A stretch of 64,000 bases of DNA from Chitinophagaceae bacterium (GTDB taxonomy: Bacteria; Bacteroidota; Bacteroidia; Chitinophagales; Chitinophagaceae). The stretch lies in contig JADJFD010000002.1 in NCBI GenBank assembly GCA_016708765.1, forward strand, positions 810,959 through 874,958. Direction: 5' to 3'. Below, one piece after another: positions 16,589 through 26,394 of this stretch (positions are counted from its first letter, which is position 1; each line of letters opens with the position of its first letter). A model generated the notes under the pieces. That model was not told the DNA's origin and did not search any database. It worked only from the letters and a program-made list of their open reading frames with translations. A program made the translations under genes and the position numbers.

Positions 16589-17701
16589 ATGAAATTAGAT
16601 GACCTTCGCCCGGATAAATATTTAAAATATCTTTTTGATATACCAAAGCTTTTTGCGCCAAAGCGTACAAAAGAAATTTTGTCGGTAAATCCAACAATTG
16701 TTCCCCATCGGACGGAAGCAAAAGAAATTAATATTTCCGTATACGATTACGACGCCGATCATCTTGAAGCAATAAATCTAACCAGTATCGATGAATGTTT
16801 TGCCTATAAGAATAGTGGTCGCACCTCCTGGATCAACATTGATGGTCTTCGTAAAAGTGATGTGGAAGCCATCTGTAATCATTATGAAATACACCCATTG
16901 GTTATAGAAGATATTCTGAGTATTAACCAACGGCCAAAATTAGATGAGGCTGACAATAGTATTTTTTGCCTGTTAAATATGCTTTACTATAATGAAGATT
17001 CTTTTGCTGTAGAGCAAGAGCAGATCAGTATTATTCTTGGTAAAAATGTTGTAATTAGTTTTCAGGAAGATGCCAACCGGGATGTTTTTAATTCGCTAAG
17101 AGAAAAAATGAAAACCAGTGGGGGAAAACTACGACAGCGGGGTGCCGATTATTTGTGCTATATGTTGCTAGATATGATTGTTGATCATTATTTTATTATA
17201 ATGGAAAAGCTTGGCGACAGAATTGAAGACGTGGAAGAAGAGGTAGCAGCAGGTAGCACAAGAGCTTTGTCGCATATAACTCATTTGCGCAAAGAGCTTA
17301 TTATTTTAAAAAGAAACTTTTCTCCTGTTCGTGAAGTTGTCAATGGTTTTTTACGAAGCGATAGTGAATTATTAGAAGATCGGCATACTAAGTATTATAA
17401 AGACGTTTATGATCATATTATACAAGCTAGTGAATTAGTGGAGAACTATCGGGATATTATGATGAGCCTGCAAGACTTGCATATTAATAATGTAAACTTA
17501 AAAATGAATGAGGTGATGAAGGTGATGGCGGTTGTAACCTGCTTGTTGGCACCGGCAACAGTAATTGGCGGTATTTTCGGAATGAATTTTACAAGCATTC
17601 CTTTTCTCAATAATCAATATGGCTTTTGGGTAGCCGTTTGTATTATGTTAGTAATTCCTGTTGCGATGATCGGGTTGTTTAGAAGAAGGGGTTGGTTTTG
17701 A
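16589..17701 (+). CDS. corA: Magnesium/cobalt transport protein CorA
   Basis: A 370-residue CorA-family channel. The large N-terminal cytoplasmic domain includes the conserved HPLVIEDILSINQRPKLDE stretch. Two membrane helices close the protein, the first followed by the signature GMN (IFGMNFTSIPFL). The C-terminus ends RRRGWF, as in many CorA proteins. It imports Mg2+ as a homopentamer in the inner membrane. I prefer ATG at 16589 (MKLDDLRPDKYLKYLF) over 16553. Confidence 0.95.
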   Translation: MKLDDLRPDKYLKYLFDIPKLFAPKRTKEILSVNPTIVPHRTEAKEINISVYDYDADHLEAINLTSIDECFAYKNSGRTSWINIDGLRKSDVEAICNHYEIHPLVIEDILSINQRPKLDEADNSIFCLLNMLYYNEDSFAVEQEQISIILGKNVVISFQEDANRDVFNSLREKMKTSGGKLRQRGADYLCYMLLDMIVDHYFIIMEKLGDRIEDVEEEVAAGSTRALSHITHLRKELIILKRNFSPVREVVNGFLRSDSELLEDRHTKYYKDVYDHIIQASELVENYRDIMMSLQDLHINNVNLKMNEVMKVMAVVTCLLAPATVIGGIFGMNFTSIPFLNNQYGFWVAVCIMLVIPVAMIGLFRRRGWF

Positions 17702-17704
17702 TTG

Positions 17705-18211
17705 TTACCTTTTCTTATAAACGGGAACTGTGCTGCAAGGCTCTCCATACATAATACTTTTTACTACTGGTAATAATCGCTTTGTAATTTCCATGTAAGC
17801 AAAATCTGCAATAGGTGTTTCGCCGCAGCCTTTTATTACAATTCTTTTATCTGTAAACTCATTGATATCAATTGCTTCAATATTCCGAACAAATAGTTTC
17901 TTGGCCAACTCTTGTTCATTGCCCATTATTATTTCTTTAGCCACAGGTTGTAAGTAAGAAACTACCAACATATAAGCCCAAACAGGAATAATTGCATCCA
18001 CAGAACAAATAATAGCGACATTCTTATTGCTGAATATTTCCCAATCAGTTTCTTTCAGCGAAGCCCTAAAATCTTTTTCCTTCAATATCATTTCCATAAA
18101 AAGATATTCCTTTAGGTCAAAAACTATATTCTCGCCTTTAGGAATATATTTTTCCAGATCAATTGTTATCAATCCGCTTTCTGCCACTTTATTTACAAAC
18201 TGTTCGCTCAT
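17705..18211 (-). CDS. DUF2480 family protein
   Basis: A 168-residue cytoplasmic protein of the Bacteroidota-specific DUF2480 family: VAESGLITIDLEKYIP at the start, KNVAIICSVDAIIPVWAYMLV in the middle and VIKGCGETPIADFAYMEIT near the end. The length is normal. The conserved cysteine region suggests metal binding or redox chemistry, but no role is known. It is convergent with corA, with only 3 nt between stops. Confidence 0.85.
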   Translation of the reverse strand: MSEQFVNKVAESGLITIDLEKYIPKGENIVFDLKEYLFMEMILKEKDFRASLKETDWEIFSNKNVAIICSVDAIIPVWAYMLVVSYLQPVAKEIIMGNEQELAKKLFVRNIEAIDINEFTDKRIVIKGCGETPIADFAYMEITKRLLPVVKSIMYGEPCSTVPVYKKR

Positions 18212-18283
18212 TCAATACTTAATTATGGATATGTAAAAGTAATATATATCGCTGGGCTGTGTTTGCGACTTCGGCAAAAGAAA

Positions 18284-18314
18284 AATCCCATCCAGCTTAT
18301 AGCAGAATGGGATT
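18284..18314 (-). terminator. Rho-independent terminator of the ppiD-like gene
   Basis: On the minus strand AATCCCAT (18307-18314) pairs with ATGGGATT (18284-18291), followed by TTTCTTTT. It lies 26 nt after the stop of the foldase gene. Confidence 0.8.
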
Positions 18315-18339
18315 ACAGTTGGTTTTGGTTGATTGTATC

Positions 18340-20508
18340 TTAATATCGATCAGAACGTTTATCAGTAATCGTTGCTGCTTTTCTTAAAGCATTAACGGGA
18401 AAACCAGGGGCCTGTGGATTACCAACCATTTGTTTGGCTTGTGCACTTAGGGCCTTACGCTGGTCTACCACATTACCATCCGTTACCGGAGTTGCGGAAA
18501 CTTCATCTACTCTTATAACATACACACCGCTATTTCCTTCTAATGCTTCCATAACTATTTTACCCTTATTTGCTGGGTTAAATGCGGCACCAGTAATTCT
18601 TGGTTCAAAAGAAAGAGCTGTTGCGCCAGATCTAGATGACATGCGTACGCTGTCAACTGTTTGTATAGGACTGTTATTTAATGCCGTTGATGCAGCTTCT
18701 AATGTCGTTATGTTGCCAATTTTTTTCTTTATTAATTCTGCTTTCTTTTTATTCATCAGTAACGGCTCTACCTGTGGTCTCGCCTTTGCAACACTTTGTG
18801 TTCCTTCTTTCAACACTTCCACCACAACAGCTACTACATAACTATCATCTATGCGTTCTGGTTTTAATACATCACCAGCACTTGCATCATAAATATTTCT
18901 TACAAACTGTCTTGAGTAACCAAGGCCCATTACATTGCCACCAACTCTTTTTATATCAGAAGCAATTCCTTTTACATAGCCTTTTGGTTTCCAGTTTTTT
19001 TCGAATGTTTCATCAAACGACTTTTGGTTGCGGCTATCGCCTGCAAAAGCATTCGCATCGTTTTGAGCTTTACTGTCTGTTTCTTGGCTAGCAATAATTT
19101 CCTTTGGTAAATAAGCAATCTTATAACCCATGCCACCGCCTTTTTGAGAAACTATTTCCGTATAGTGATAACCAAATTCTGTTTTCACTACAGCTTTACT
19201 ACCGGGAGGATTTAAAAATATAAAATCATTCCAAGGAGAAACCATTTGACCCGAAACAACGCTTTCATACAGACCGCCCTTGTCCTTGCTTCCCGGATCA
19301 TCAGAAAGGCTTATAACCAAAGAGTCAAAATTTGATCCATTGCGTATTGCCATTTGTATACTGTCTGCTCTATTCTTAGCCGTTACAGAATCTCTTACAG
19401 GATAAGTTTGTCCGCTTTGTGGATCCCTTTGCATGGTTGCTACAAGTATGTGTCGAACCTTTACAGTATCGGGCATTTGTCTTGCGCCTTCTACTTTTGC
19501 CATTACATAGCTTCCGCCATCTAAATATGGACCGTACACTTGACCTACTGGTGTTCTGAATATTGAATCCTTAGCAGCAATCTGAATTGTTTTGCCATTA
19601 ATATAGCCGTTATAATAACCATTAGCTCCTTCGGCAGCAAGAAATTGCTCCATATCGGTTGTAGTCTGGAACTCTTCTTTTAACAGCATAAGATTTTTTT
19701 GCGTTTCTGCACTATCAGCGGCACTTGGTGCTGCACTAAAAGTTACATATTGAATCCCGCGGCTTTCTTCCTGCTTAAAATCATCTTTATGCTTATTAAT
19801 ATATGCAGCGATTTCTTTGTCGTCAATTTTAACTGTGCTATCAGGAATGCTTGTATACACTTCTCTTACTAACGACACTTTTGCCATCTGACTGTTATCA
19901 GCATTTTGTTTCTCAATAAACCAACGAGGATAATTAATTGTATTTGCAAGAAGTGCTACATATTTTTCTTGTTTACGCTGCTCTTCCAAATCGGTAATAT
20001 AGTTACTGATATTGTCCTTTTGTTCTTGTGTTCCTTTCTTCAGCATTTCATCAATGTTCTGCTTTGCCGACACTGCATTATATTGTCCTGTTGTAGGATC
20101 AGAAAACTGTTGTTTTAAATCCTGCGGAGCATTGGGTCCATAAAGAATGTCGCCCAACTCTTTCTTACTGATACGGATACCCAGTTTATCAATTTCCTGT
20201 GATAATAATATACGGCCAATTTCCTGATTCCAGGTTTGATCTACCGCTTGTTGTGTTAGGGCTGGCGAGGATGGATAGCCTTGTTGTTTCATATTATTTT
20301 CCATCAACTCCACTCGTTTGTTAAACGCTTCGTAGTTTACAGCTTTGCCATTTACTTTTCCAATGGTTTTAGCACCACCGGTAAAACCGCCACGACCTTT
20401 TCCGGAAAAATAATCGGTCAAAATAAATCCAAGGAGGGCAATAGCGATCACCACAACGGTAACTTTAGCACCTTTCTCTCTGATCGTTTGCATTATAGAC
20501 ATCGACAT
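18340..20508 (-). CDS. PpiD-like peptidylprolyl isomerase (SurA_N plus parvulin)
   Basis: A 722-residue periplasmic foldase anchored by one N-terminal membrane helix (VTVVVIAIALLGFILTDYFSG). A SurA_N-like helical domain follows. A parvulin-type rotamase domain lies at about 345-450, starting VKVRHILVATMQRD and including GSNFDSLVISLSDDPGSKDKGGLY. The C-terminal 250 residues are a second chaperone-like region. It helps outer-membrane proteins fold as they leave the Sec channel. It is transcribed alone and ends in a good terminator. Confidence 0.9.
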   Translation of the reverse strand: MSMSIMQTIREKGAKVTVVVIAIALLGFILTDYFSGKGRGGFTGGAKTIGKVNGKAVNYEAFNKRVELMENNMKQQGYPSSPALTQQAVDQTWNQEIGRILLSQEIDKLGIRISKKELGDILYGPNAPQDLKQQFSDPTTGQYNAVSAKQNIDEMLKKGTQEQKDNISNYITDLEEQRKQEKYVALLANTINYPRWFIEKQNADNSQMAKVSLVREVYTSIPDSTVKIDDKEIAAYINKHKDDFKQEESRGIQYVTFSAAPSAADSAETQKNLMLLKEEFQTTTDMEQFLAAEGANGYYNGYINGKTIQIAAKDSIFRTPVGQVYGPYLDGGSYVMAKVEGARQMPDTVKVRHILVATMQRDPQSGQTYPVRDSVTAKNRADSIQMAIRNGSNFDSLVISLSDDPGSKDKGGLYESVVSGQMVSPWNDFIFLNPPGSKAVVKTEFGYHYTEIVSQKGGGMGYKIAYLPKEIIASQETDSKAQNDANAFAGDSRNQKSFDETFEKNWKPKGYVKGIASDIKRVGGNVMGLGYSRQFVRNIYDASAGDVLKPERIDDSYVVAVVVEVLKEGTQSVAKARPQVEPLLMNKKKAELIKKKIGNITTLEAASTALNNSPIQTVDSVRMSSRSGATALSFEPRITGAAFNPANKGKIVMEALEGNSGVYVIRVDEVSATPVTDGNVVDQRKALSAQAKQMVGNPQAPGFPVNALRKAATITDKRSDRY

Positions 20509-20654
20509 ATGTACAGTATTAGCTTTTTTAAAAGGATGGCAAAAATAGGGCTTTTGGGGAAAAGTAGTGAGTAATTACCGAATAAGTTGGTTGAAAATCA
20601 GGGCTATCGGACAATAGCCTGATTCAATCAATTATCAGCTTTTTCTGGCGTCTT

Positions 20655-22817
20655 TTACTTTCTTTTTGGATGAACCAGCTTCATCTCCTTTACAAGGTGG
20701 CCGGCCCCGGCGTATTTATCCACTATAAACAGCACATAACGAATGTCTACCATTATGTTGCGGCATATTGATGGGTCGTAATTAATATCACTCATGGTGC
20801 CTTCCCAGGCCCTGTCGAAGTTGAGCCCTACTAAGTTTCCGTAGGCGTCCAAAGCCGGGCTTCCGGAATTTCCTCCGGTTGTATGGTTCATGGCTATGAA
20901 ACAAACGGGCATTTTTCCATTTTTCCCATACTGTCCAAAATCCTTGTTTTTATACAACGTTCTTATTTTTTCCGGAACATCAAATTCATAATCACCGGGT
21001 TTATATTTTTCCATTATTCCATCCAGGTAAGTATAATAATCATATTTCACTGCATCTCTGGGGTTGTATCCTTTTACATTTCCATAAGTAACCCGCAGCG
21101 TACTGTTTGCATCAGGATAAAATGTCTTTTCTTTAAACACATCCATTTGCGCCTGCATATACGTTCGTTGTAATTGGTTAATGCGGTTTTGCACTTCGTT
21201 TAGTTTTTTAGAAACATTATCTGAATAGTTGGTTACAAGTGCTGCATACAACTCTGTTGCTTTGTCTTTTCTATAATTTTCTAATAACTCTTTTGTGTCT
21301 TTATCTACTGCAGCCAACGTTTTTTCGCCATTATCTAGGCTTGTGTTATCATAAACCTGTTTTGCAATTTTAGAAAAATCATTATCTCCTTTTTTTACTA
21401 TGTCTGCTAATGTTTCGGGTATCATTCCTCTTTGCTGATCTTCATAAAACATTTCCATCAGCGCTGCAAAAAGTTTTTCATCTACTTCGGCATTATACTC
21501 TTTGTACAAATCCTCTAACCTTTCTTTTACTCTTTTTAGTGTGGCGTCATAATTATTTTTTCCTTGTGCACTTGCCAATGTATTTAGCTGACCAATTATT
21601 GTAAACAACTCTATCTTACTAAACACTTCATTAAATACATCTCTGGAACGGCCCAGGGGTTCCAACTCATCGTAGGCCGATTGTATATCTGCTAATAATG
21701 AACCGTATTTATTTTTCCATTCCGGATTTGCGTTTACTCTTTTTTGAAATGTTGCTTCGTAGGCTTTCTTCTTTCCTACTGCATCCGTCTTTGTTAAACC
21801 CAACACTTCTCCTTGCCATTTTTTCCAGGAATTACTAATACCTGCGTATTTAGAAGCATATTGAATTTTTATTGTTTCGTCTTTCCGCATATAAGCATCT
21901 ATCACGGCTAATGCTTTATCACGGATAGCAATTTTAATAGGATCGTTTACTCTTACCGTCTGATCTACTGCGGATGAATGTAAGTACTGCATCGTTCTTC
22001 CTGGAAAACCAAACACCATCGTAAAATCATTTTCAGCAACACCGTCTAATGAAATGGATAAAGATTTTTTGGGGGTGTATGGAATATTGTCGGCTGAATA
22101 CTCCGCCGGTTTATTGTCTTTACCAGCATAAATACGAAACATAGAAAAATCTCCGGTATGCCTTGGCCACATCCAGTTATCAGAATCTTTTCCAAAATTA
22201 CCTACAGAAGATGGAGGAGCTCCTACTAAACGTATATCTCTGTACGTTTCTGTTACGAATAAGAAATACTGATTGCCTTCAAAAAATGCTCTTACAAAAT
22301 TGTCCTGATAGTTTTCTTGCTTTGTTTCTTTTCTTAAAGCTGCTATATTTTTATCAATCGTAGATTGTCTTTCACTTTCACTCATTGAGCCATTAACCCC
22401 TGCCAATACTTTTTTACTTACATCATCAATTCTTACAATAAATGTTACAAACAGGCCCTTATTAGGAATTTCTTCTCCATTATTTCTTGCCCAAAAACCA
22501 TCCCTTATATAATTATTATCCAGTGTTGAATGATTTTGAATAGCATCAAAACCACAATGGTGATTAGTAAGTACTAATCCTTTTGAGGAAATAACCTCCC
22601 CTGTACAAAAACCACCAAAGCTTACGATTGCATCTTTCAGGCTTCCTTTATTAATATTATATATATCACTGGCACTTATCTTCATCCCCATACTTTTCAT
22701 CTGCTTTTCATTCAGTTGTGCTAATAACTGCGGCAGCCACATGCCTTCATCAGCCCTGGCCATTGTTATTATTAATAAACAAAATCCAACTAAGAGGTGT
22801 TTTAAGTACTTAATCAT
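20655..22817 (-). CDS. S46 dipeptidyl-peptidase, DPP11-like
   Basis: A 720-residue exported peptidase with the signal sequence MIKYLKHLLVGFCLLIITMARA. It has the S46 catalytic features: LTNHHCGFD near residue 86 and GGNSGSPALDAYGNLVGLNF near 650. The latter is followed by FDRAWEG; an Arg at this place marks DPP11-type enzymes that cut after Asp or Glu, while DPP7 has Gly. The subtype is inferred from that single residue. It releases dipeptides in the periplasm for amino acid use. Length is normal for the family. Confidence 0.9.
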   Translation of the reverse strand: MIKYLKHLLVGFCLLIITMARADEGMWLPQLLAQLNEKQMKSMGMKISASDIYNINKGSLKDAIVSFGGFCTGEVISSKGLVLTNHHCGFDAIQNHSTLDNNYIRDGFWARNNGEEIPNKGLFVTFIVRIDDVSKKVLAGVNGSMSESERQSTIDKNIAALRKETKQENYQDNFVRAFFEGNQYFLFVTETYRDIRLVGAPPSSVGNFGKDSDNWMWPRHTGDFSMFRIYAGKDNKPAEYSADNIPYTPKKSLSISLDGVAENDFTMVFGFPGRTMQYLHSSAVDQTVRVNDPIKIAIRDKALAVIDAYMRKDETIKIQYASKYAGISNSWKKWQGEVLGLTKTDAVGKKKAYEATFQKRVNANPEWKNKYGSLLADIQSAYDELEPLGRSRDVFNEVFSKIELFTIIGQLNTLASAQGKNNYDATLKRVKERLEDLYKEYNAEVDEKLFAALMEMFYEDQQRGMIPETLADIVKKGDNDFSKIAKQVYDNTSLDNGEKTLAAVDKDTKELLENYRKDKATELYAALVTNYSDNVSKKLNEVQNRINQLQRTYMQAQMDVFKEKTFYPDANSTLRVTYGNVKGYNPRDAVKYDYYTYLDGIMEKYKPGDYEFDVPEKIRTLYKNKDFGQYGKNGKMPVCFIAMNHTTGGNSGSPALDAYGNLVGLNFDRAWEGTMSDINYDPSICRNIMVDIRYVLFIVDKYAGAGHLVKEMKLVHPKRK

Positions 22818-23410
22818 ACAGCAATTTTTAAAAGTTTCAATAATTCTATTAATAATATATGAAGTTTGTAAATTTAAACCTTTCTGGCAGATTCTTTTTT
22901 CCGTATATCAATCTGTTTTAATGGCTTTTTGAAGTATACTTTATACTTTTTCTCCCCATCAGCATGTTGGCAACATGAAAACCCTGTGGATAATGCAGAT
23001 GTGAAACGTGGATATGAAACTGCATGATTGGAATTTAAATAGTGCTTACAGCCCGGATTATAGATTTACACCAACATCTGCACCAACTATCCTTTGTTCA
23101 TTAACATTGAATTTTTAAAATTTGAAAATAAAGTTTATACAATTAGTAATTAACATATATGTGGACATCCTAAAGGAATTCAATTGTATCAACAATAGTT
23201 TATGTGCATTACCTTCCTTTAAATGTTAATTACTCTAATTAACTAAATTTGTAAAAGAGTTTATCCACTAATCCACAGCTGTAATAATAATATACTCTTT
23301 TTTATAAAAATGTATTATTACTATTATTGTATTTAGGGTTGAAATAAAAAAAATAGTTTTTAGAATTTGAATTTGTTGATGGAATATTGCTGAACCGAAA
23401 TGAATTTGTG
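22818..23410. other. Gene-free AT-rich region with DnaA-box-like sites
   Basis: No gene is seen in this 593-nt stretch between the divergent S46 and nadA genes. It contains a perfect DnaA box in reverse orientation (TGTGGATAA, 22985-22993), a one-mismatch box TTATCCACT at 23261-23269 directly followed by AATCCACAG, and a weaker site at 23007-23015. Very AT-rich segments lie at 23101-23160 and 23281-23360. It might be an origin or DnaA-regulated region, or simply a long divergent promoter region. Confidence 0.35.
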
Positions 23411-24419
23411 ATGAACAACGAAACACTGGATACCGCAAAAGCAAATGTTGAAAAGAGAGGTTTTCTGGATATAGATCTGGATCCTACGCTGGATTTGTTT
23501 GCCGCAATCGAAAGATTGAAAAAAGAAAAAATGCAGTAGTGTTGGCGCATTACTACCAGGAGCCGGATATTCAGGATGTGGCAGATTACATCGGAGATAG
23601 TTTAGGTTTGGCTCAGCAAGCAGAGCAAACCACAGCGGATATGATTGTTTTTGCCGGAGTGCATTTCATGGCTGAAACAGCAAAAATTCTTAATCCTTCC
23701 AAGAAAGTAGTTATTCCAGATTTAAAAGCTGGTTGCTCTCTCAGCGATAGTTGTCCACCAACACTCTTTAAAAAATTCAAAGAATTACATCCAGATCACA
23801 AAGTAGTGAGCTATATCAACTGCAGTGCTGGTATCAAAGCTTTAAGCGATGTTATTTGCACAAGTAGTAATGCAAAAATTATTGTTGAAAGTTTTCCAGA
23901 AGATCAACCTATAATTTTTGCACCAGATAAAAATCTTGGGGCCTATATCAACAAAGTAACAGGAAGAAATATGTTGCTTTGGAACGGAGCCTGCATGGTG
24001 CATGAAATTTTTAGTCTGGAAAAATTACTAAGTTAAAAATTAGACATCCTAATGCAAAACTGATTGCACATCCAGAATGCGAAGATCCAATTTTAAGAAT
24101 TGCAGATTTTATAGGATCTACCACTGGTTTACTTAAATATTCACAAACAGACTCAGCAACAGAATTTATTGTAGCGACTGAAACAGGTATTTTACACCAG
24201 ATGATGAAGGCTTCTCCAGATAAGACTTTTATACCTGCTCCACCCAATAATAGCTGTGCCTGCAACGATTGTCCTCATATGAAATTAAACTCTCTGGAAA
24301 AATTATACCTCTGTATGGAGTATGAAACGCCGGAAATAAATATGGATGAAGAGTTGAGATTAGCGGCAAAAAGGCCCATTGACCGTATGTTGGAAATAAG
24401 TAAGGCCGCAGGTCTGTAA
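23411..24419 (+). pseudogene. nadA: Quinolinate synthase, two one-base frameshifts
   Basis: NadA condenses iminoaspartate with dihydroxyacetone phosphate to quinolinate using a [4Fe-4S] cluster. The restored protein has 336 residues, the normal length. Recognisable parts are [36 protein letters not shown] with the first cluster region, [16 protein letters not shown] and [21 protein letters not shown]. The frame is lost twice: one A is missing in the run 23527-23532 ([13 protein letters not shown] is restored) and one near 24029-24031 ([18 protein letters not shown] is restored). Everything else is conserved, so an assembly error is the simplest explanation. ATG at 23411 is supported because the frame of an earlier ATG ends at once. 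Confidence 0.93.
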
Positions 24420-24612
24420 ATAAGGAAAAAAGGCAAAAATTTTTGATTTTGCCGAATTCAGCGTATAATTGCATTGGAAACAGGCAGATAAGTACAGTTC
24501 TCCCAGGCGTTTGACTCATCATTTACCCGCCGTTTTCATTCAACATAAATTCAAACAAATTCAGTTTTTTCAGATTAGCGACTCCTAGTTGTGATTAATT
24601 CAAGATGATTAT

Positions 24613-26266
24613 ATGTACGATATTTTACAATTGAACGACATGCTCGTTCCAGAACTACTTGATATAGCTGAACAGTTAAAAATTCCGCATGCAAAAAAAT
24701 TAAATAAACAGGATTTAGTTTTTAAAATTCTTGACAGCCAAGCAATAACTGACTCAAAAATTGCTGAACCAAAAGGTGATGGTAAAAAGAAAAAAATTAT
24801 TAAAGTAACTACCAGCACAGGTAGCGAAGAAGCAGAAGTGGAAAGCCAACCCAATAAAACTATTATTAAAAGATCCGATATGCCAATAAAAAAGATGATA
24901 AAGCCCCTGTAAAAAGGACCCGTAAAAGGTAGAGGAAAAAGAATCCGAAGTAACTCAGGAAGAAAGTAGCCAACCTCAAACAGAAGAAACCGAGCAAGTA
25001 ATAAAAACACTCGACACTCAACTTGCACAAGCTATTTTAAAAGAGAATGAAGATCCGGGAAATCAGCAGTCAGCAGAGAACCCTTCTGGAGCTGGACAGA
25101 ACAAACACTATCCTCCACGAAGAGAACAACAACCACAATTTAATATAGAATTTGACGGAGTTATATTGGGTGAAGGAGTTTTGGAAATGATGCCTGATGG
25201 TTATGGCTTCCTTCGTTCATCTGATTATAACTATCTATCATCACCCGATGATGTGTATGTTTCTCCATCACAAATAAAATTGTTTGGGTTAAAAACAGGA
25301 GACACTGTTCACGGAGCTGTTCGTCCTCCCAAAGAAGGAGAAAAATATTTTGCACTTTTAAAAGTTGATACAATCAACGGTAAGAGCCCTGAAGAAGTAA
25401 GAGATAGAGTACCGTTTGATTATCTTACTCCTTTGTTTCCGTACGAGAAATTAAATCTATTTACAACTCCTTCAGATTATTCTACCAGAATAATGGATTT
25501 GTTTACACCAATAGGTAAGGGACAAAGAGGTTTGATAGTAGCTCAGCCAAAAACAGGTAAAACGATGTTGTTGAAAGCAGTTGCCAACGCAATTGCAGCT
25601 AATCATCCGGAGTGTTACTTAATGGTAGTGTTAGTAGACGAACGTCCGGAAGAGGTAACAGATATGGAAAGAAGTGTAAAAGCAGAAGTTATTGCTTCTA
25701 CATTTGACGAGCCTGCAGAGAAACATGTAAAAGTTTCTACCATTGCTTTACAAAAAGCAAAACGCTTAGTAGAGTGTGGTCATGATGTGGTGATACTATT
25801 AGATTCAATTACCCGTTTAGCAAGAGCTCATAATACAGTTGCTCCATCATCTGGAAAGGTATTATCTGGTGGTGTAGAAGCAAATGCAATGCAGAAACCA
25901 AAACAATTTTTTGGTGCAGCAAGAAAAATTGAACATGGTGGATCATTAACAATTATAGCAACTGCTTTAGTTGATACAGGAAGTAAGATGGATGAGGTAA
26001 TTTTTGAGTAATTCAAAGGAACCGGTAACATGGAATTACAATTGGAGCGTCGTTTATCTAACAAACGTATTTATCCAGCCATTGACCTTGTTGCATCCTC
26101 AACTCGCCGTGATGATCTTTTATTAGATAAAGAGGTATTACAGCGTATGAACTTACTCCGTGTTTTCCTTACTGATATGAATGTGGAAGAGGCGATGAGA
26201 GAGTTGCAGAACAGAATGAAGGGAACAAAGAGTAATGAAGAGTTTTTAGCAAGTATGAATAGATAA
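24613..26266 (+). pseudogene. rho: Transcription termination factor Rho, frameshifted and with an in-frame stop
   Basis: Restored, this is a 551-residue Rho. The N-terminal domain starts MYDILQLNDMLVPELLDIAE, a long charged linker follows (about 60-170), then the RNA-binding domain ([17 protein letters not shown]) and the ATPase with Walker [17 protein letters not shown], Walker [17 protein letters not shown] and the Q/R loops. One base is missing in the A run 24888-24893 and another at 24924-24929. At 26009-26011 a TAA stands where the family has Glu (VIFE-stop-FKGTGN instead of VIFEEFKGTGN); the frame continues unchanged to 26266. Rho is usually important for growth, so a genuine knockout would be surprising. 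Confidence 0.93.
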
Positions 26267-26306
26267 TTTGCAAATTTAGCGGTTAGCCGATTTGATAATT
26301 TAATAC

Positions 26307-26336
26307 AAGCTGCTCATTTTATAGAGCAGCTTTTTT
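26307..26336 (+). terminator. Rho-independent terminator after rho
   Basis: AAGCTGCTC (26307-26315) and GAGCAGCTT (26324-26332) form a perfect 9-bp stem with an 8-nt loop, followed by TTTT. It lies 41 nt after the rho stop. Confidence 0.88.
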
Positions 26337-26394
26337 ATTTTAAAGACAATCATCACCTTCAAATTAACTAATTTGCTAATTGAGTAATTGGTAT

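Noticed and set aside
23411..24419. Reading the parts of nadA as two or three separate genes
   Set aside because: The parts join into one protein of normal length, and both joins need only one A. None of the pieces alone has a full set of cluster-binding cysteines.
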